DNA from: Branchiostoma lanceolatum
Lineage: Eukaryota > Chordata > Leptocardii > Amphioxiformes > Branchiostomatidae
DNA: 64,000 nt
NCBI RefSeq assembly: GCF_035083965.1
Contig: NC_089724.1
Location: 19,486,974 to 19,550,973, forward strand
Direction of reading: 5' to 3'
Below are positions 52,595 to 64,000 of this stretch, in pieces (the first letter of the stretch is position 1; every line of letters starts with the position of its first letter). Under the pieces are notes generated by a model. That model was not told the DNA's origin. It saw only the letters and a program-made list of their open reading frames with translations, and did not search any database. A program made the position numbers and the translations under genes.

Positions 52595-55500
52595 ATGGAG
52601 CCAGGCAGCTATGTCCGTGTTCTGTTTGATTTTGAGACCTACGAGCCAGGAGAACTGTCCCTCCGGACGGGCGATGTGGTCCGAGTGGTGCGACAGGTCA
52701 ACCAGGACTGGCTGAAAGGGGAACTGGACAACATGTCAGGTAGGAAGACATGTCACATTAGCAGTGTATAAATCATTATCTCCATCCGTTTGCAACTTGT
52801 GTAGTGACCCTCCAAGGATTCTGCACGTCCTCTCTTCTGCAAGAATGGGCCATTGCATTTGTGGTTTAGCCCATCCATATTCAGATGTATGTGCACTTCC
52901 ATCGGAGAGAAATTTGAACTTTAAGGATAGTTTGAGCCTACTGGACACAAGTTGGTTTAACCTTTTAAGCAACATTATTGATTCTGGCCTCAAGCCCAAA
53001 CCTTTCATATTTCTTTTAAAGCCTTGAAGCCATGATTTACAAGTTCTTTCTTGCAGGTAACTTCCCAAGTAACTTTGTGGAACAAGTCCCTGTGCCTGCT
53101 GTCAGACCTGGGCAGAGACTGGCAGTTGGAGTAGAAGACTTCCCTGCTCAACAAGATGGAGACTTAGACATTAGAAAAGGTACATGATAGGTATTTCTGC
53201 CATCTCAGTAAGCATTTTCAGTATGATGATACTGGCTTGTGAGAATTTTCTTCATGCAATTCTACTTTTTGTTCTGTCCAATGTAAAAGCTGATGTGATC
53301 ATAATGATATGACATTCCTGCAAGGCCAAAACATATGGAAATTGCAAATATGTCAAGTTGATCTTTACAGTTTGTTTACATCTGTCCTAAATGGTCCTAG
53401 CATCTTTGTGTACTACATATATGATCCTTTTTACTAAATAGAACCAAGGCATTAATCCACTGATCACTCAAACCTGTGCATAAAACATGTTTCTGTTTTT
53501 TTTTGCAGGGGAAATAATTCTGATAACAGAAGATATAGATGGGAACTGGTATCGAGGGGAGTCTGGAAACAAAACAGGCATCTTTCCTTCTCTCTTCTGC
53601 AAGGACCTCCCTGCCCCCAGATCTCAGGATAGTGCCATCCCTGCAGAAAAGGCAGAAGGCGTCCTTGGTCAGGCAGAGGTTTTACAGGACCTGCAAGCCC
53701 AGTTGGATGAGGAGTTAACACTGTACCAGGGAGACATTGTCAACATCACTAGAGTAGTGGACCAGGACTGGTATGAAGGGGAATTAGCCGGCAGGTCTGG
53801 AATTTTCCCTTCAGCTTTTGTGAAACTTTTAGCACAACTGAAGGGACAGACACAGAGTATAGTAGACAATTTGCCCTCAGATGATTCAGATTCAGAATCT
53901 GAGGATGAGGATGAGATGCCGTGTGCCAGGGCAATCTTCCCATTCCAGGGTAAAGACAGCACAGAACTGACATTCAAGGAGGGTGACAAGATCACATTGT
54001 TGAACAGATATGACGAGGATTGGATAGAGGGGGAGCTTGATGGAGATATAGGAATTTTCCCAGCAACCTTTGTGGAGATAATCATTGATCTGCCTCGATT
54101 TGATGACGATGGGAACGAGATTACCCAGGATGCTCTGCAGGCAGGGCACGCTGGGACATCCCACGGTACATTGCAAACTGGTGATATGAAGAGCCAAAAG
54201 GAAACTGTTAGAATGTCAGAAGGTGGGCAGCCTTCAGTTCATGACCCCTATGCAGGGCAGACAGCACGTGCCTTGTTCAGATTCGATGCTGCAGAAAGGA
54301 CAGACCTCCCTCTGGAGGAGGGAGAAACTGTCACAATCATCAGCAAGGTAGATGCAGACTGGTTTGAAGCCAAGAAGCCAACAGGTGAGAGTGGGCTTGT
54401 GCCTGTTGGCTATCTGGAAGTAGTAAAACCAGCCAGGGAAACAGGAGGGAAAGACGTCAACGACATCTCACAGCAAGACACAAATTCAGGGAAATATGCC
54501 AGGGCTTTGTTTGAGTTTGAAACCAGTGTAGAGGCAGATATCAGACTTGTCCCAGACAAATTGTATAGGATCATACGTGTGGTAGACAAGGATTGGATGG
54601 AGGTCCAAGATGAGGCTGGCCAGGTCGGTGTTTGCCCTGCATCCTACTTACAAATCATGGATGGCAGTGATCAGCAGGATCCTCGTCTGTCAGCCACTGT
54701 GGAAACACAACCAGAAATGGCAAGAACTGTGGAACAATCAAAGCCTGCAATAGAAGAGAGTAGGTCTCAGCTGGACAAGCCTAACAAGCCTGGGGTTAAA
54801 CCTAAACCTGAGGTGAAACCTAAACCCCCTGTAGCATCAGGGAAGCCCACAGTTACGGCTGAAAAACCCTCAGGTAAGGTACTACATTGTAGACCCCCTG
54901 GTGGCAGGACAGGATGCCTGCAAATTGACTTTTCTGCCCTGTTTTTTTAAAATATATGTCTGTCCAGTTGTCTTACCATTCATATTTCTAAGACTTCATC
55001 TAAAACATATTACCACAGGATGCTTCAAATTGCAGATCATACTCATAGATACTGTGAAAAGTTTGTGTCCTTTGGAGTTTCCTTGTGTTACATTTTGAGC
55101 TACACATATGATGGGTTTCAGCATCTATATGAAAAAAAATCATACTCATGCTCACTACTTACGTGATAATGTATATACTGCCTCAGTAGGCATGAATTAA
55201 GTAAGACATTACAATAACATTACTTAAGTAATGGTGTGCTGCTTGGCTCACATCTTCAGGCAGTTGCCAGAGTCTTAGCTTGACAAGGTACTGTTCCGCA
55301 GGGGTGAAGGTGTTGGACCAAAAGCCTATGCGAGCCACCGCTGCTGCTAGTCACGGCCCTTTTGCTGCTGTTCAGGCCAGCCTGGGGCCTTCCCGCATGA
55401 GCCTGGACTCTGACACATCAGGCTACAGCTCAGGGTACAGTCAGGAAGACCTGACAGGGCAGAGGCAGTCTGCCACGCTGCCTGGTACGTCTCGCTGATT

Positions 55501-58500
55501 CACAGCAGGGCTGGGTGTATGCCGCGGCGGGGAGGGGGGGACGCACAAATCATGGTTGTTGAAAATCTAAGAAGAATAGGCCCTCATCATTCATCAATTA
55601 TACTGATGATTTATTCTGTCTTCATTCGTGTAAATAGATTGTCTTCTGACTATTTGACAAATAAGAGTTTGAGAAGTTCTGACCAAACAACCACCTGTTG
55701 TGTCTTGAAGTACTAGTATACATTTTACATTTTTGTCAGACGAAATCGCATTGTAGAAAACTGTTGTCCTGGTATGATAACATTGCTATCAAAGGACTAA
55801 CTTTTTTGTCCTTTCTCTGCATCAATCTGTGCTATTGTGTAACCTGCTAATTCTGTTTTTTGCATGAACACAACCTATACAAGTGCATGCCCTTAACTCT
55901 TGATAACCACCACTTAACATGACATGCCATGATGACTCTAAAATATCTCACCTCTGCCTTGTTCTTCTTCCTCTGTACTGCCAGCTACTTGGAGGTCCAG
56001 ACCTCGGCACACTTATGACTCCTCTGTTGACACTCTTATTAATCTGAACCTCATGCTCTTCTGTGAGTACTGTCGCTAACAACACTGTGGTTTGGCCTAG
56101 GTGTGTGTGTGTTGTCTCTTTCTGTACAGTGATGTGTGCAAGGAGGTGATTGCAAATGTGTAGCATGCTGTATGGTTTCTGGTTAATTTTATGCAACTGG
56201 CCATTGCAAAAAACTGAGCTTCCATCACTAACACCTGTCTTTAACACCATTTGTACCATTTCTGTTAAAAGCTGTTTCAGTCATATTCATGGCATGAAGT
56301 ACATGTGACATGTTGTAGAATTGATCCTACATTGCTGTTTTTTTTATAAGATAGGCCTACACATAATGTTACTTGTAGAGTACATATTTTGCTAGATATT
56401 CTTCAGAACAATGTCAACAATACTGATCAAAGGCATTTTGCACCCAGGATTGAAATATGACAAAGAGGAATTTTTAGAAGTTGATATTTTGATGATGTGT
56501 ACAAAAATCATACCTACTGATGAAGTGGTACTTATTTACTATGTGTCTGGTAAATAACAACTTTATATTTTTTGTTCTGTCTTTCACACAGTTGTACATT
56601 GTAGTTCAGGTAGGTTCTGATATGTTTTCTTTTAAAACCATCCTTTCTATACTTCTCTCAGCGGCCCAGTACACTTCACAACCCCAGGAACAGCACCCAG
56701 CTCCAGCCCCTGCAATACCATTTAGGAAAGCCCCTCCAAGGCCACAGCAGGTGCCACAGCCCCAGAGAAAGGTACCCCCACCCCGACCGGCTCAACCCAA
56801 GAGGCCCCCACCCCCTTCTCACGCCCGAAATGTGCAGAGGCCCCCCTCTCCAATTCTTCCCAGGCAACGCAACACGATATGGTGAGAACTTCAAGTTTAG
56901 TTCAAAATATTTTCTGTCTATGCCATAAAACCAGTCTTGCATTTGTTTTTTATTCCGACTATGCGGAGATTATATATGAACAATAAGTTTCCATTCTGCA
57001 TGTACATCATTGTCAATATTTTGTCAAAGTTGAACTTGAAATGTTACATTTGTACCTGTCAATCCAATCATGTTTAGCATCCTCTCTTGAACCAGGTATG
57101 TGGAACTACCAGGAGGCCTGGCCAGCCCATTGGTGCCGGCCTCCTCTGGTGCAGCACCTGTCAGACCTGCACCCAGGAGGAAGGAACCCACTGGACCTGC
57201 ACCATCAAGGCCAAGGTCATCTGTGGAACCTCAGGGAGGTCAAAGGCCATCAGTACCTCAGAGGCCCCACAGCATGGCAGTGCCTGCAAGAAAGGGGGCT
57301 GACCTGATCGACCTTGGGCAGAGCTTTGATGGGCAGGATGCTGAGGATGGGTTAGAGGTAAAGGTCACAAAGTCTACCTTGTTGTCACCACACCTCCATG
57401 TACATGTATACTGCTAATTAGATTGACGTAGTTACAGACTGAGACTAGTAGGTAGGTTGTCACTTTGGTTGTATGATTTTTGTTTGAGTTTGTAATTTTA
57501 CTTTTGAGTTTCTGTTGTGTTTTTTTACTTTTCCCTTGTACTGTTGACAAGGTTGATGAAGGAATGATACAGAGCCTCCAGGAAAGGATAGCTCAGGTCG
57601 AGGCTGACCTTTTGGCCTACGAGGGCCAGAAACAGGAACTAGAGGTTCAGCTGGCCTCAGCAGAGGGGCCAGAGGTCGAACAGGCTCAGGAAAACATGGA
57701 GTTCTGCGATTCAAACATTGAGGTACAGAACGAGGTGACATTAAGGAGGAGCTGCCTGTTTCTACTGATCCTTCTCAGTCTTACTGACTGTCCTCTGCAT
57801 GCAAACACTGTACTGACATGCATGGAAAATTACAAGAATGATGAAGACTTTGATGCTTAATCACTCTCTGGTTCAACTCCCTCAAGGATGAGCTCATGAT
57901 TCTTTTTACTCTTCATAACTGTCAGAATTTGTCTTTGATTTTTGATTTTCAATAAAGTCTGACTAGTTGTAGTAAGTAGTGTAGCAGCATGCCAAAAATG
58001 TAACTGATTAGCTAGCTAGTGTTAATTTCTTTTTGTGCTAGAGTACTTAATTACAGCACATGTTAAACCTTTTTCTGCCTTCAATCAAAGAGGCCAATCA
58101 TCATTACCCCTTTTGTTCTATTGGGTGCACAGGTACTAAGGTTGGGCTGTTTGAGAAGCCATTTAACAGCGTCAGGGGAGGCTGTCATAAAAAATTTGAA
58201 AAGCAAAACATGGTGTGGGTGTAGGTCTTTAGGACAGTATGATTTTTTCCCTGATGTAGCTGCAGTTTGTGTGTTATGAGGCTAGGCAGTAGGGAAGAGA
58301 TTAATAAACGGGATGTTGGTCTAAAACATCAAAGTGGGAGAAAAGTAAAACAATATCGATTGCCCAACTCCATGATTTTTTATTACAGGAGATCCATTCC
58401 CTGTAACATATCATTTCCATTATGCAGCTTCTTCACTGCAACATCCTTTAAACAAGTACATTGCAGACTTGTAAGCATGTGTGTATCTGCAGGGCCTGAC

Positions 58501-61500
58501 AGCTGAGTTGAATGAGTTGAGAGACAACCTGAGGTTCATCGCCCCGCCTCCCAGGGAACAGACGGAGGCTGGGGTTTCACTGGAGGAGATCAGGAGGAAG
58601 AAAGCAGAGAAGAGGGACAGGGTAAATTCCATAGGATGTAGAATGTCACAAGTTACTGTCCAAAATAGATGAGTGGTCTTCCTGTTGTTGCATTGTTTTA
58701 GATGTAAAATGGAGAATGCACTATAAGATCTGAAGTTTTAAACAAAAGTCTTACCAGTAATATTTGTTGTAATCTTGAACCTTGTTGAAGAAGATAAGAG
58801 GCTAATCCTTTGTTCTCTCTCTCAAGAAAACAAGGTGATTCATCTCAAAATGTAGACATGTAGATTCAGTCAACACTAAAGAACGCTTTTTCACTCATCC
58901 TTTTGTTCCAGGTTGTCCAGGAGATCATCCAGACCGAGCGGGACTATGTGAGAGACCTGCACGTTATCACCCAGGGCATGCTGGTCCCCCTGCGCGAGGA
59001 GAAATTCCAGTCGGCAGAACTGAACGTCCTGTTTGGTAACATCGAGGGTGTCCAACAGCTGGCCCAGCAGTTTCTCCCCGCCCTGGAGCAGAGCGTGGAG
59101 GGGGTCGATCCCGAGGAGCAGACACTCGGCGAGACCTTCCTCGGGTTCTCCCAGGACCTGGAGGAGACGTACAAGCTGTACTGTCGTAACCATGACGATG
59201 CCCTCGCTCTCTTGGAGAAGTACGAGGAGATCGAGGAAATCCAGGAGTCTATCACCAGGTGCCTTGGTGAGTCTGGACTGGGTCTTGTTGATTTTGGACA
59301 GGCCGTTTTTACATTGTAAGACTGAAAAAAATGTTGTCTTTTTGATGAAGTCACTGATTTCACTAAATATGAAATGTACATCAGCTTTCTAATTCAGTTT
59401 GACACATTGCATAAACATAATTGTACTTTATAACAATATTATTGATGATACAATATCTTAATGTGTTGTGTGTTTTTTGTGAAAACTAACTAATCTGACG
59501 CCGTCTTTTCTTGCTTGTTGTGAAATTTTGTACTTTGTGGAGCCAAAGCAAGAACTTGGGGTTATTTTTCTCAGAAAGCAGCCACAACTGCTTGTACTTT
59601 TGTAGCCCAGAGACCCAAGTTCAGCTATTGATTCCGTACTTCCTTGTTTGGTCTATCAAAATGCTCTCCTAGCCTAACCAAGTGTCCACTTTTGTGTATC
59701 TTTCTGCCACTTCCTTTAGAAAACTGCCATATGTATTGAATACTTGTAGTCCATGACTGTGTTTCAAATTATCTCAACTTTCTTCAATTTCTTAAACTTA
59801 AAGCAATACTTAAAATGCTATTTGAAAAAGAAACAAGAAAAAAATGAAACGCTGATCGTGCTTGCTGTGGAATTACAAAAAAAGACTGATAACCCGGTGT
59901 GATCTGCAGTGTCCTAGTGTGAAACTCACCTGTAATGTCAAGGGTAAAAGTTTATTAAAATATTGCGTACAGACAAATGGTTTCACAAGTGTTAGGATGC
60001 AGTCAAACTATCCAATTATAGTTTGTTCAAAGTAGCTACTTTAAAGTAAATAGATTTGATTTGCTGTTTGAAAATCTGATCTAACTTTGCTTGATAGTCG
60101 TCGGCTATTTCGATACCAAAACTATGTTTTTTGCACAGCCTTTAGCTTCTTATAGCTGTTCATGAAAAGTGTTATCTAGACTTTACTCTTCGTCCTACCT
60201 TCCTTTGTGTGTGGCAAGCTAACCAGTCTTGCAAGCGTTGGCTAAATGTGCTAAACGTCTAAAAGTTGTCAAAAGCTTAAAAAGACTGCTGACTCTACAC
60301 ACGTAGGGGCGATGCCTGGAACTGCAGTCAGCATGAGGAATAATAATGCAACATCAGAAGGTCAGGCACTGGACTCTGCCACTCTGGATAAAGGTATCAG
60401 TTTAGCCAACAGGCTGAAACGGTAGTCAAATCTTTTAATCTGTTGAAATCACTATTATAACAAATCCCATGAAATGAGATGTGCTGACTTTGATTATCGG
60501 ATCCTGTGAGAATTGACAAGACAAAATAATTTGATTGCTGAATGGGATGATTGCTGCTGTAGAATCTGATGTAGTTTTTACTCATCTGTTCTGAACACTT
60601 CCACACCACTTTTACATTAGAAGCATTCTAGTTACATTCTACTATTCTAGTTACTGCAGATGCCTTTTTCATGCAACAGCTGAGTCTATGTCTGAGAAGC
60701 AAAGTCCTATCATTTAGCCATACCTGTCAAGCCCAAACCATCACAGGCATATAACTACCCAAGGGACAAGTAAAAGAGATAAGAGCTTTTGTTCAGTATC
60801 AGAACTAATCAATCTTAATGGAATGAATAATGTCATCTGAGCTATCATCAACAATACCTACATTTCCCTCTAATTATGTTACTGAGATCAAAGCATCTAG
60901 TCCCTGAAGGTGACCCTGACAGAAGATACACACCTATGACATCTGTATTTAGCAGGTGTTTTAAAGGATGTGATGTTGTAAAGAAAGAGTTGTGTAGAAT
61001 TAACGGATGGAAACCTTCTGTTTGTAGTCACGCTGAAGGAGAAGTGGAGGATGGCTGTGATTGACCTGAGCTCCCTGCTCATCAAACCTGTGCAGAGAGT
61101 GCTGAAGTATCCACTGCTGCTGAACGAGCTGCTGAGTGTGAGTGCTTTTAGGATTTCTGAATCTGCCATTGTTCAAATCAAATGCTCCTGGTAGTGGTTA
61201 TACCTGATATTTCTTATTAAGATGTTCTGTCAGATGCAAGTACATGTAAGTATCTAAAGTAAGAATGATAAGTACCTTAAGTATCATAGTTAATCTTTTG
61301 CATCATTTACCATAGCGCTAAACTCATTCGATCTCCAAACTACTGCAGCTAACTTGTGCTCCCACAAAATCACACAGTATTTCATTAGTCAAGAGATACA
61401 TGTAGGAAAGATGTCAGGCTTGATAAGCTCTTCCTCCACAGACAACAGAAGACGACCACCAGGACAAAGCCAACATCCTGGCAGCTGTCAACAGGATGAC

Positions 61501-64000
61501 TGATGTTGCCACGGCGATCAACGAGGACAAGAGGCGGAAAGACCTGGTCATGAAGTACCGCAAGGTGGACGACGATGTCACGCTCAGCCAGAAAATCTCC
61601 AAGCTCAGTTTTCATTCCATACGGAAGAAGGGTTCACGATTCACAGGTGGGAAGGGATAGATTTATTTGTAAGTGAAAACTATAGTCTTCTCACAAAATG
61701 TGATGGTTTTAGCTATCAGGACTGGCAAAGACGAATTTGGTAGTTCCCACCACAATCCTGGCAGTTGTGTATACCCCCATACACTACAGTACTGTACATT
61801 CATTTACTTTTATGGTGGTTTTATTTCACGGTAGGAGAGAAAGGAGGTTTTTGCGGTTGATAGTTACGATTCAATAATTGACATATTTGCCTTGTCGTGA
61901 ATTTGCAGTGGAGAGGTCACGGCAAAAACCGTGAAAATGAAACCACCGTGAAAGTTTCAAGATTTACAGTATTAACTAAGATACTGTGGAACAGCAAGTT
62001 GTCTAACATGGGGGGTAAATGCTAGACCATAGTTGCAGCCATTTTGGGATGATTATGGTTTCATATCCATAATTAGGGATACAAAATATAGTATAAGTAA
62101 AGTTGATCTTTAACAAAGAGTGAACAAGTTAGTAGTAATCAAAGTGATGTGAGTTAATCCTTTCTGTCCCCATCCCCAGGTCGTTTGATCCACATGATGG
62201 GTCAGTCAGAGCTCACCATGGATGAGAGGTTCAACGAAGCTGACAGGAAGTTCCACAACATGGAGAAAACCATCAAGGTGTTCATCAGGAACGTCAGTGA
62301 AAACCACAGGCAGATGCAGGTATTCTTACGGCTTCTATTGTACGTGTGATCATACTCATCCCTATACAAAATTTCAGGTCATTTCATTTCAATACCAGAG
62401 CACAGGGGCCCAAAATATAAATTTTTGGTCTGAAAATGGCCAAAAATGCCATAAGATTGATTCTGAGCAGAGTTTGAGATGCCTCCACATCTATATTTGT
62501 TAGGAATACATTCAAATACATGTGTGCCAAATTTGGTGCTTCAAGACAAATTTGCACACTTTTTCAGCTCTGCCGCTGGACTAACAGGACTTCATGTACC
62601 ACAAGCCTGCTGCAATAAAGCTTGATACAGTTAACCTCCTGTGATGAATTACAGTCAAACCTGCTTAGGCGACCACCTTTTCAAGGCGACCACCTGGCCA
62701 TAGCGACCGCTTTTTCTCGGTCCGGAAAACTTTCCCTCATAAGCACAAGCATTAAGTTGCCTGCCCAAGGTGACCACCTGTCCAATGCGACCGCGACCAC
62801 CACAAATCGGGACCGCACAGAGCACAGTCCCTGTACATGACAACCGCCTCATTTTCAAGCATGTGGTGACACCGGATTTTGCTGTCTATGACGGAAAAGT
62901 TTTTAAGACTTTGATGGACAAAAATCCATGGATAACATTGATCTGTTCAATCAAGATAGGCGGACACTGTGTTTTGTCAAAAGTATGACGGGAATTAGTA
63001 CACGATGTTACGGCATACCAAAATCAAAACGATAACGAAAAATGTAAATTTGTAGGATCTTTCTGTCAATAGGAATTAAACCTGGTGGTAGTTATGCTGT
63101 CTAAAATCACATCATGTTCCATCCATGTAATACTGTCATTGATTAACATCTCAACTTGGAAACATGTTGTGAGTCAATCCTCTTCAAGGCGACCACCTGT
63201 CCAACTTAACCTCTTTTCCTCGGTCCCCCCGGGTGGTCGCTTTGGGCAGGTTTGACTGTACTATTAGAACAATCTGAGCTCATGGGGATTATAGTCTTTG
63301 AATCAGTCCCTATAGATCTGGGAAGACTGAGATTACAGTTTTTGCAGACATAGAGGTACTGTATATGAAATGAATTCTATTCCTGAACTGTGGTGTTTTG
63401 TCATGTTGTAGGAGGGTCTTCAGGCACAGCTTTTGGTTGCTGAGGACATCACAGACTTCTATGCTGACAAGGCCAACAGGCAGGATATAGAAAACTACAG
63501 GACAGCCTACAGAACTCTTAACAGCACCCACCTGCCCAAATATGTATGTAATGTGTTATCTTATCATTCATGACGTTGCATGTAGTGTCCTATTAACAGC
63601 TAAAAAAAATCATCATCCAGTGGTATTTTCCTTCCCAGCCTCTAACATGCACATTGTTCACCCCAGAATTGTAAGGTGGTGCCCATATGTAAAATCACAT
63701 AATTGTACAACCTTATGAGCCCAGTTGCACATATTCTGATACTATTGTCCTTACCAAGCAAGGTTAGATTAAAATTTTATGAATAAGCATTATGAGTAGG
63801 ACACATTCACATTCATGTCACCTATGTGTCACCACATGTCACCAATATATTCTATGAACACTTCGATAATGTATTTGACATTGTATTAACTGTACCATCC
63901 AGAAAAGTTTTGTGGAAGAGCGTGTGGTGAGCCCCCTGACAGCGCTGGTGTTGATGTACCCGGCTCCCAACAAGCTGATCCAGAAGAGGTATGATAAGAT
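52595..64000 (+). CDS. DNMBP: Dynamin-binding protein (Tuba), CDC42 guanine nucleotide exchange factor, 3' end outside window
   Basis: Sixteen exons: 52595-52739, 53057-53179, 53509-54873, 55302-55484, 55985-56062, 56662-56881, 57096-57357, 57552-57722, 58493-58621, 58912-59266, 60307-60393, 61028-61137, 61442-61646, 62180-62319, 63412-63543 and 63903-64000 (cut). They give 1,267 full codons in one phase. Tuba links dynamin and actin regulators to CDC42 activation at membranes and junctions. Six SH3 domains lie at about residues 4-60, 70-123, 141-197, 228-281, 340-395 and 418-473, most with a DW/NW tryptophan and a G(I/N)FP or similar end. A proline-rich linker (PPPRPAQPKRPPPP) follows. The DH domain begins at about 893 (EIIQTERDYVRDL) and includes LLIKPVQRVLKYPLLLNELL. 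The BAR domain begins at about 1,140 (MDERFNEADRKFHNMEK). Exons 5 and 11 are in-frame and could be cassettes. Vertebrate DNMBP also has C-terminal SH3 domains, which lie beyond the window. Confidence 0.93.
61792..61969. mobile_element. Small TA-flanked MITE with imperfect inverted repeats of about 45 bp
   Basis: The left end CTGTACATT...TATGGTGGTTTTATTTCACGG matches, inverted, the right end CCGTGAAAATGAAACCACCGTG...GATTTACAG. TA flanks both ends. It lies in a DNMBP intron and resembles a Tc1/mariner-mobilised MITE. Confidence 0.7.
62652..63258. mobile_element. Non-autonomous pogo/Tigger-like element, 607 bp
   Basis: The ends are CAGTCAAACCTGC and its complement GCAGGTTTGACTG, flanked by TA on each side (62650-62651, 63259-63260). 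Subterminal GCGACCACC repeats occur near both ends. No transposase frame is present. It lies in the DNMBP intron between the two exons around the start of the BAR domain. Confidence 0.88.

Noticed and set aside
53669-54085. 138-codon frame on - opposite the DNMBP SH3 exon
   Set aside because: It is the antisense shadow of a strongly supported coding exon.

Overview
The window is animal genomic DNA with short coding exons split by GT-AG introns, about 40% GC, and many small DNA transposons. The genes are single-copy-style orthologues of vertebrate genes. Gene content, intron density and repeat style suggest an invertebrate chordate, most likely an amphioxus (Branchiostoma). This is inference; another invertebrate deuterostome is not excluded. 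All gene models were built by hand from splice sites and reading-frame phase.

Layout: (1) 84-2871 (+) is the 3' part of ELMOD3, an ARF/ARL-family GAP, with a 43-bp minisatellite in its last intron. (2) 5506-7017 (-) is POMK, the protein O-mannose kinase. (3) 7343-10702 (+) is GATD3/ES1, a mitochondrial DJ-1/PfpI-superfamily protein, head to head with POMK. (4) 11996-20683 is an 8.7-kb nested mobile block: a foldback element with arms of about 1.33 kb and an apparent 8-bp target duplication. A truncated LINE sits in its left arm. Between the arms lie two tandem arrays, a complete short LTR retrotransposon with identical LTRs, a perfect palindrome and a tRNA-like segment. (5) 22681-27309 (+) is a CABCOCO1 (C10orf107)-like ciliary gene with at least two candidate first coding exons and a Harbinger-like MITE in an intron. 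(6) 27310-33235 is gene-poor and holds a hairpin repeat, a pogo/Tigger-like element and a tandem duplication. (7) 33236-36643 (+) is a three-exon small heat shock protein with a TATA box. (8) 40887-48367 (-) is CCDC149, 13 coding exons, 665 aa. (9) 52595-64000 (+) is DNMBP/Tuba, cut by the window end inside the BAR domain. It carries six N-terminal SH3 domains, against four in vertebrate DNMBP, and an in-frame cassette exon inside the DH domain.

The genes do not form one pathway. ELMOD3 and DNMBP both act on small GTPases and membrane or actin dynamics, POMK acts in Golgi/ER glycosylation of dystroglycan, and the others are housekeeping, stress or cilium genes. The most unusual parts are the nested foldback/LTR block and the domain expansion and cassette exons of DNMBP.
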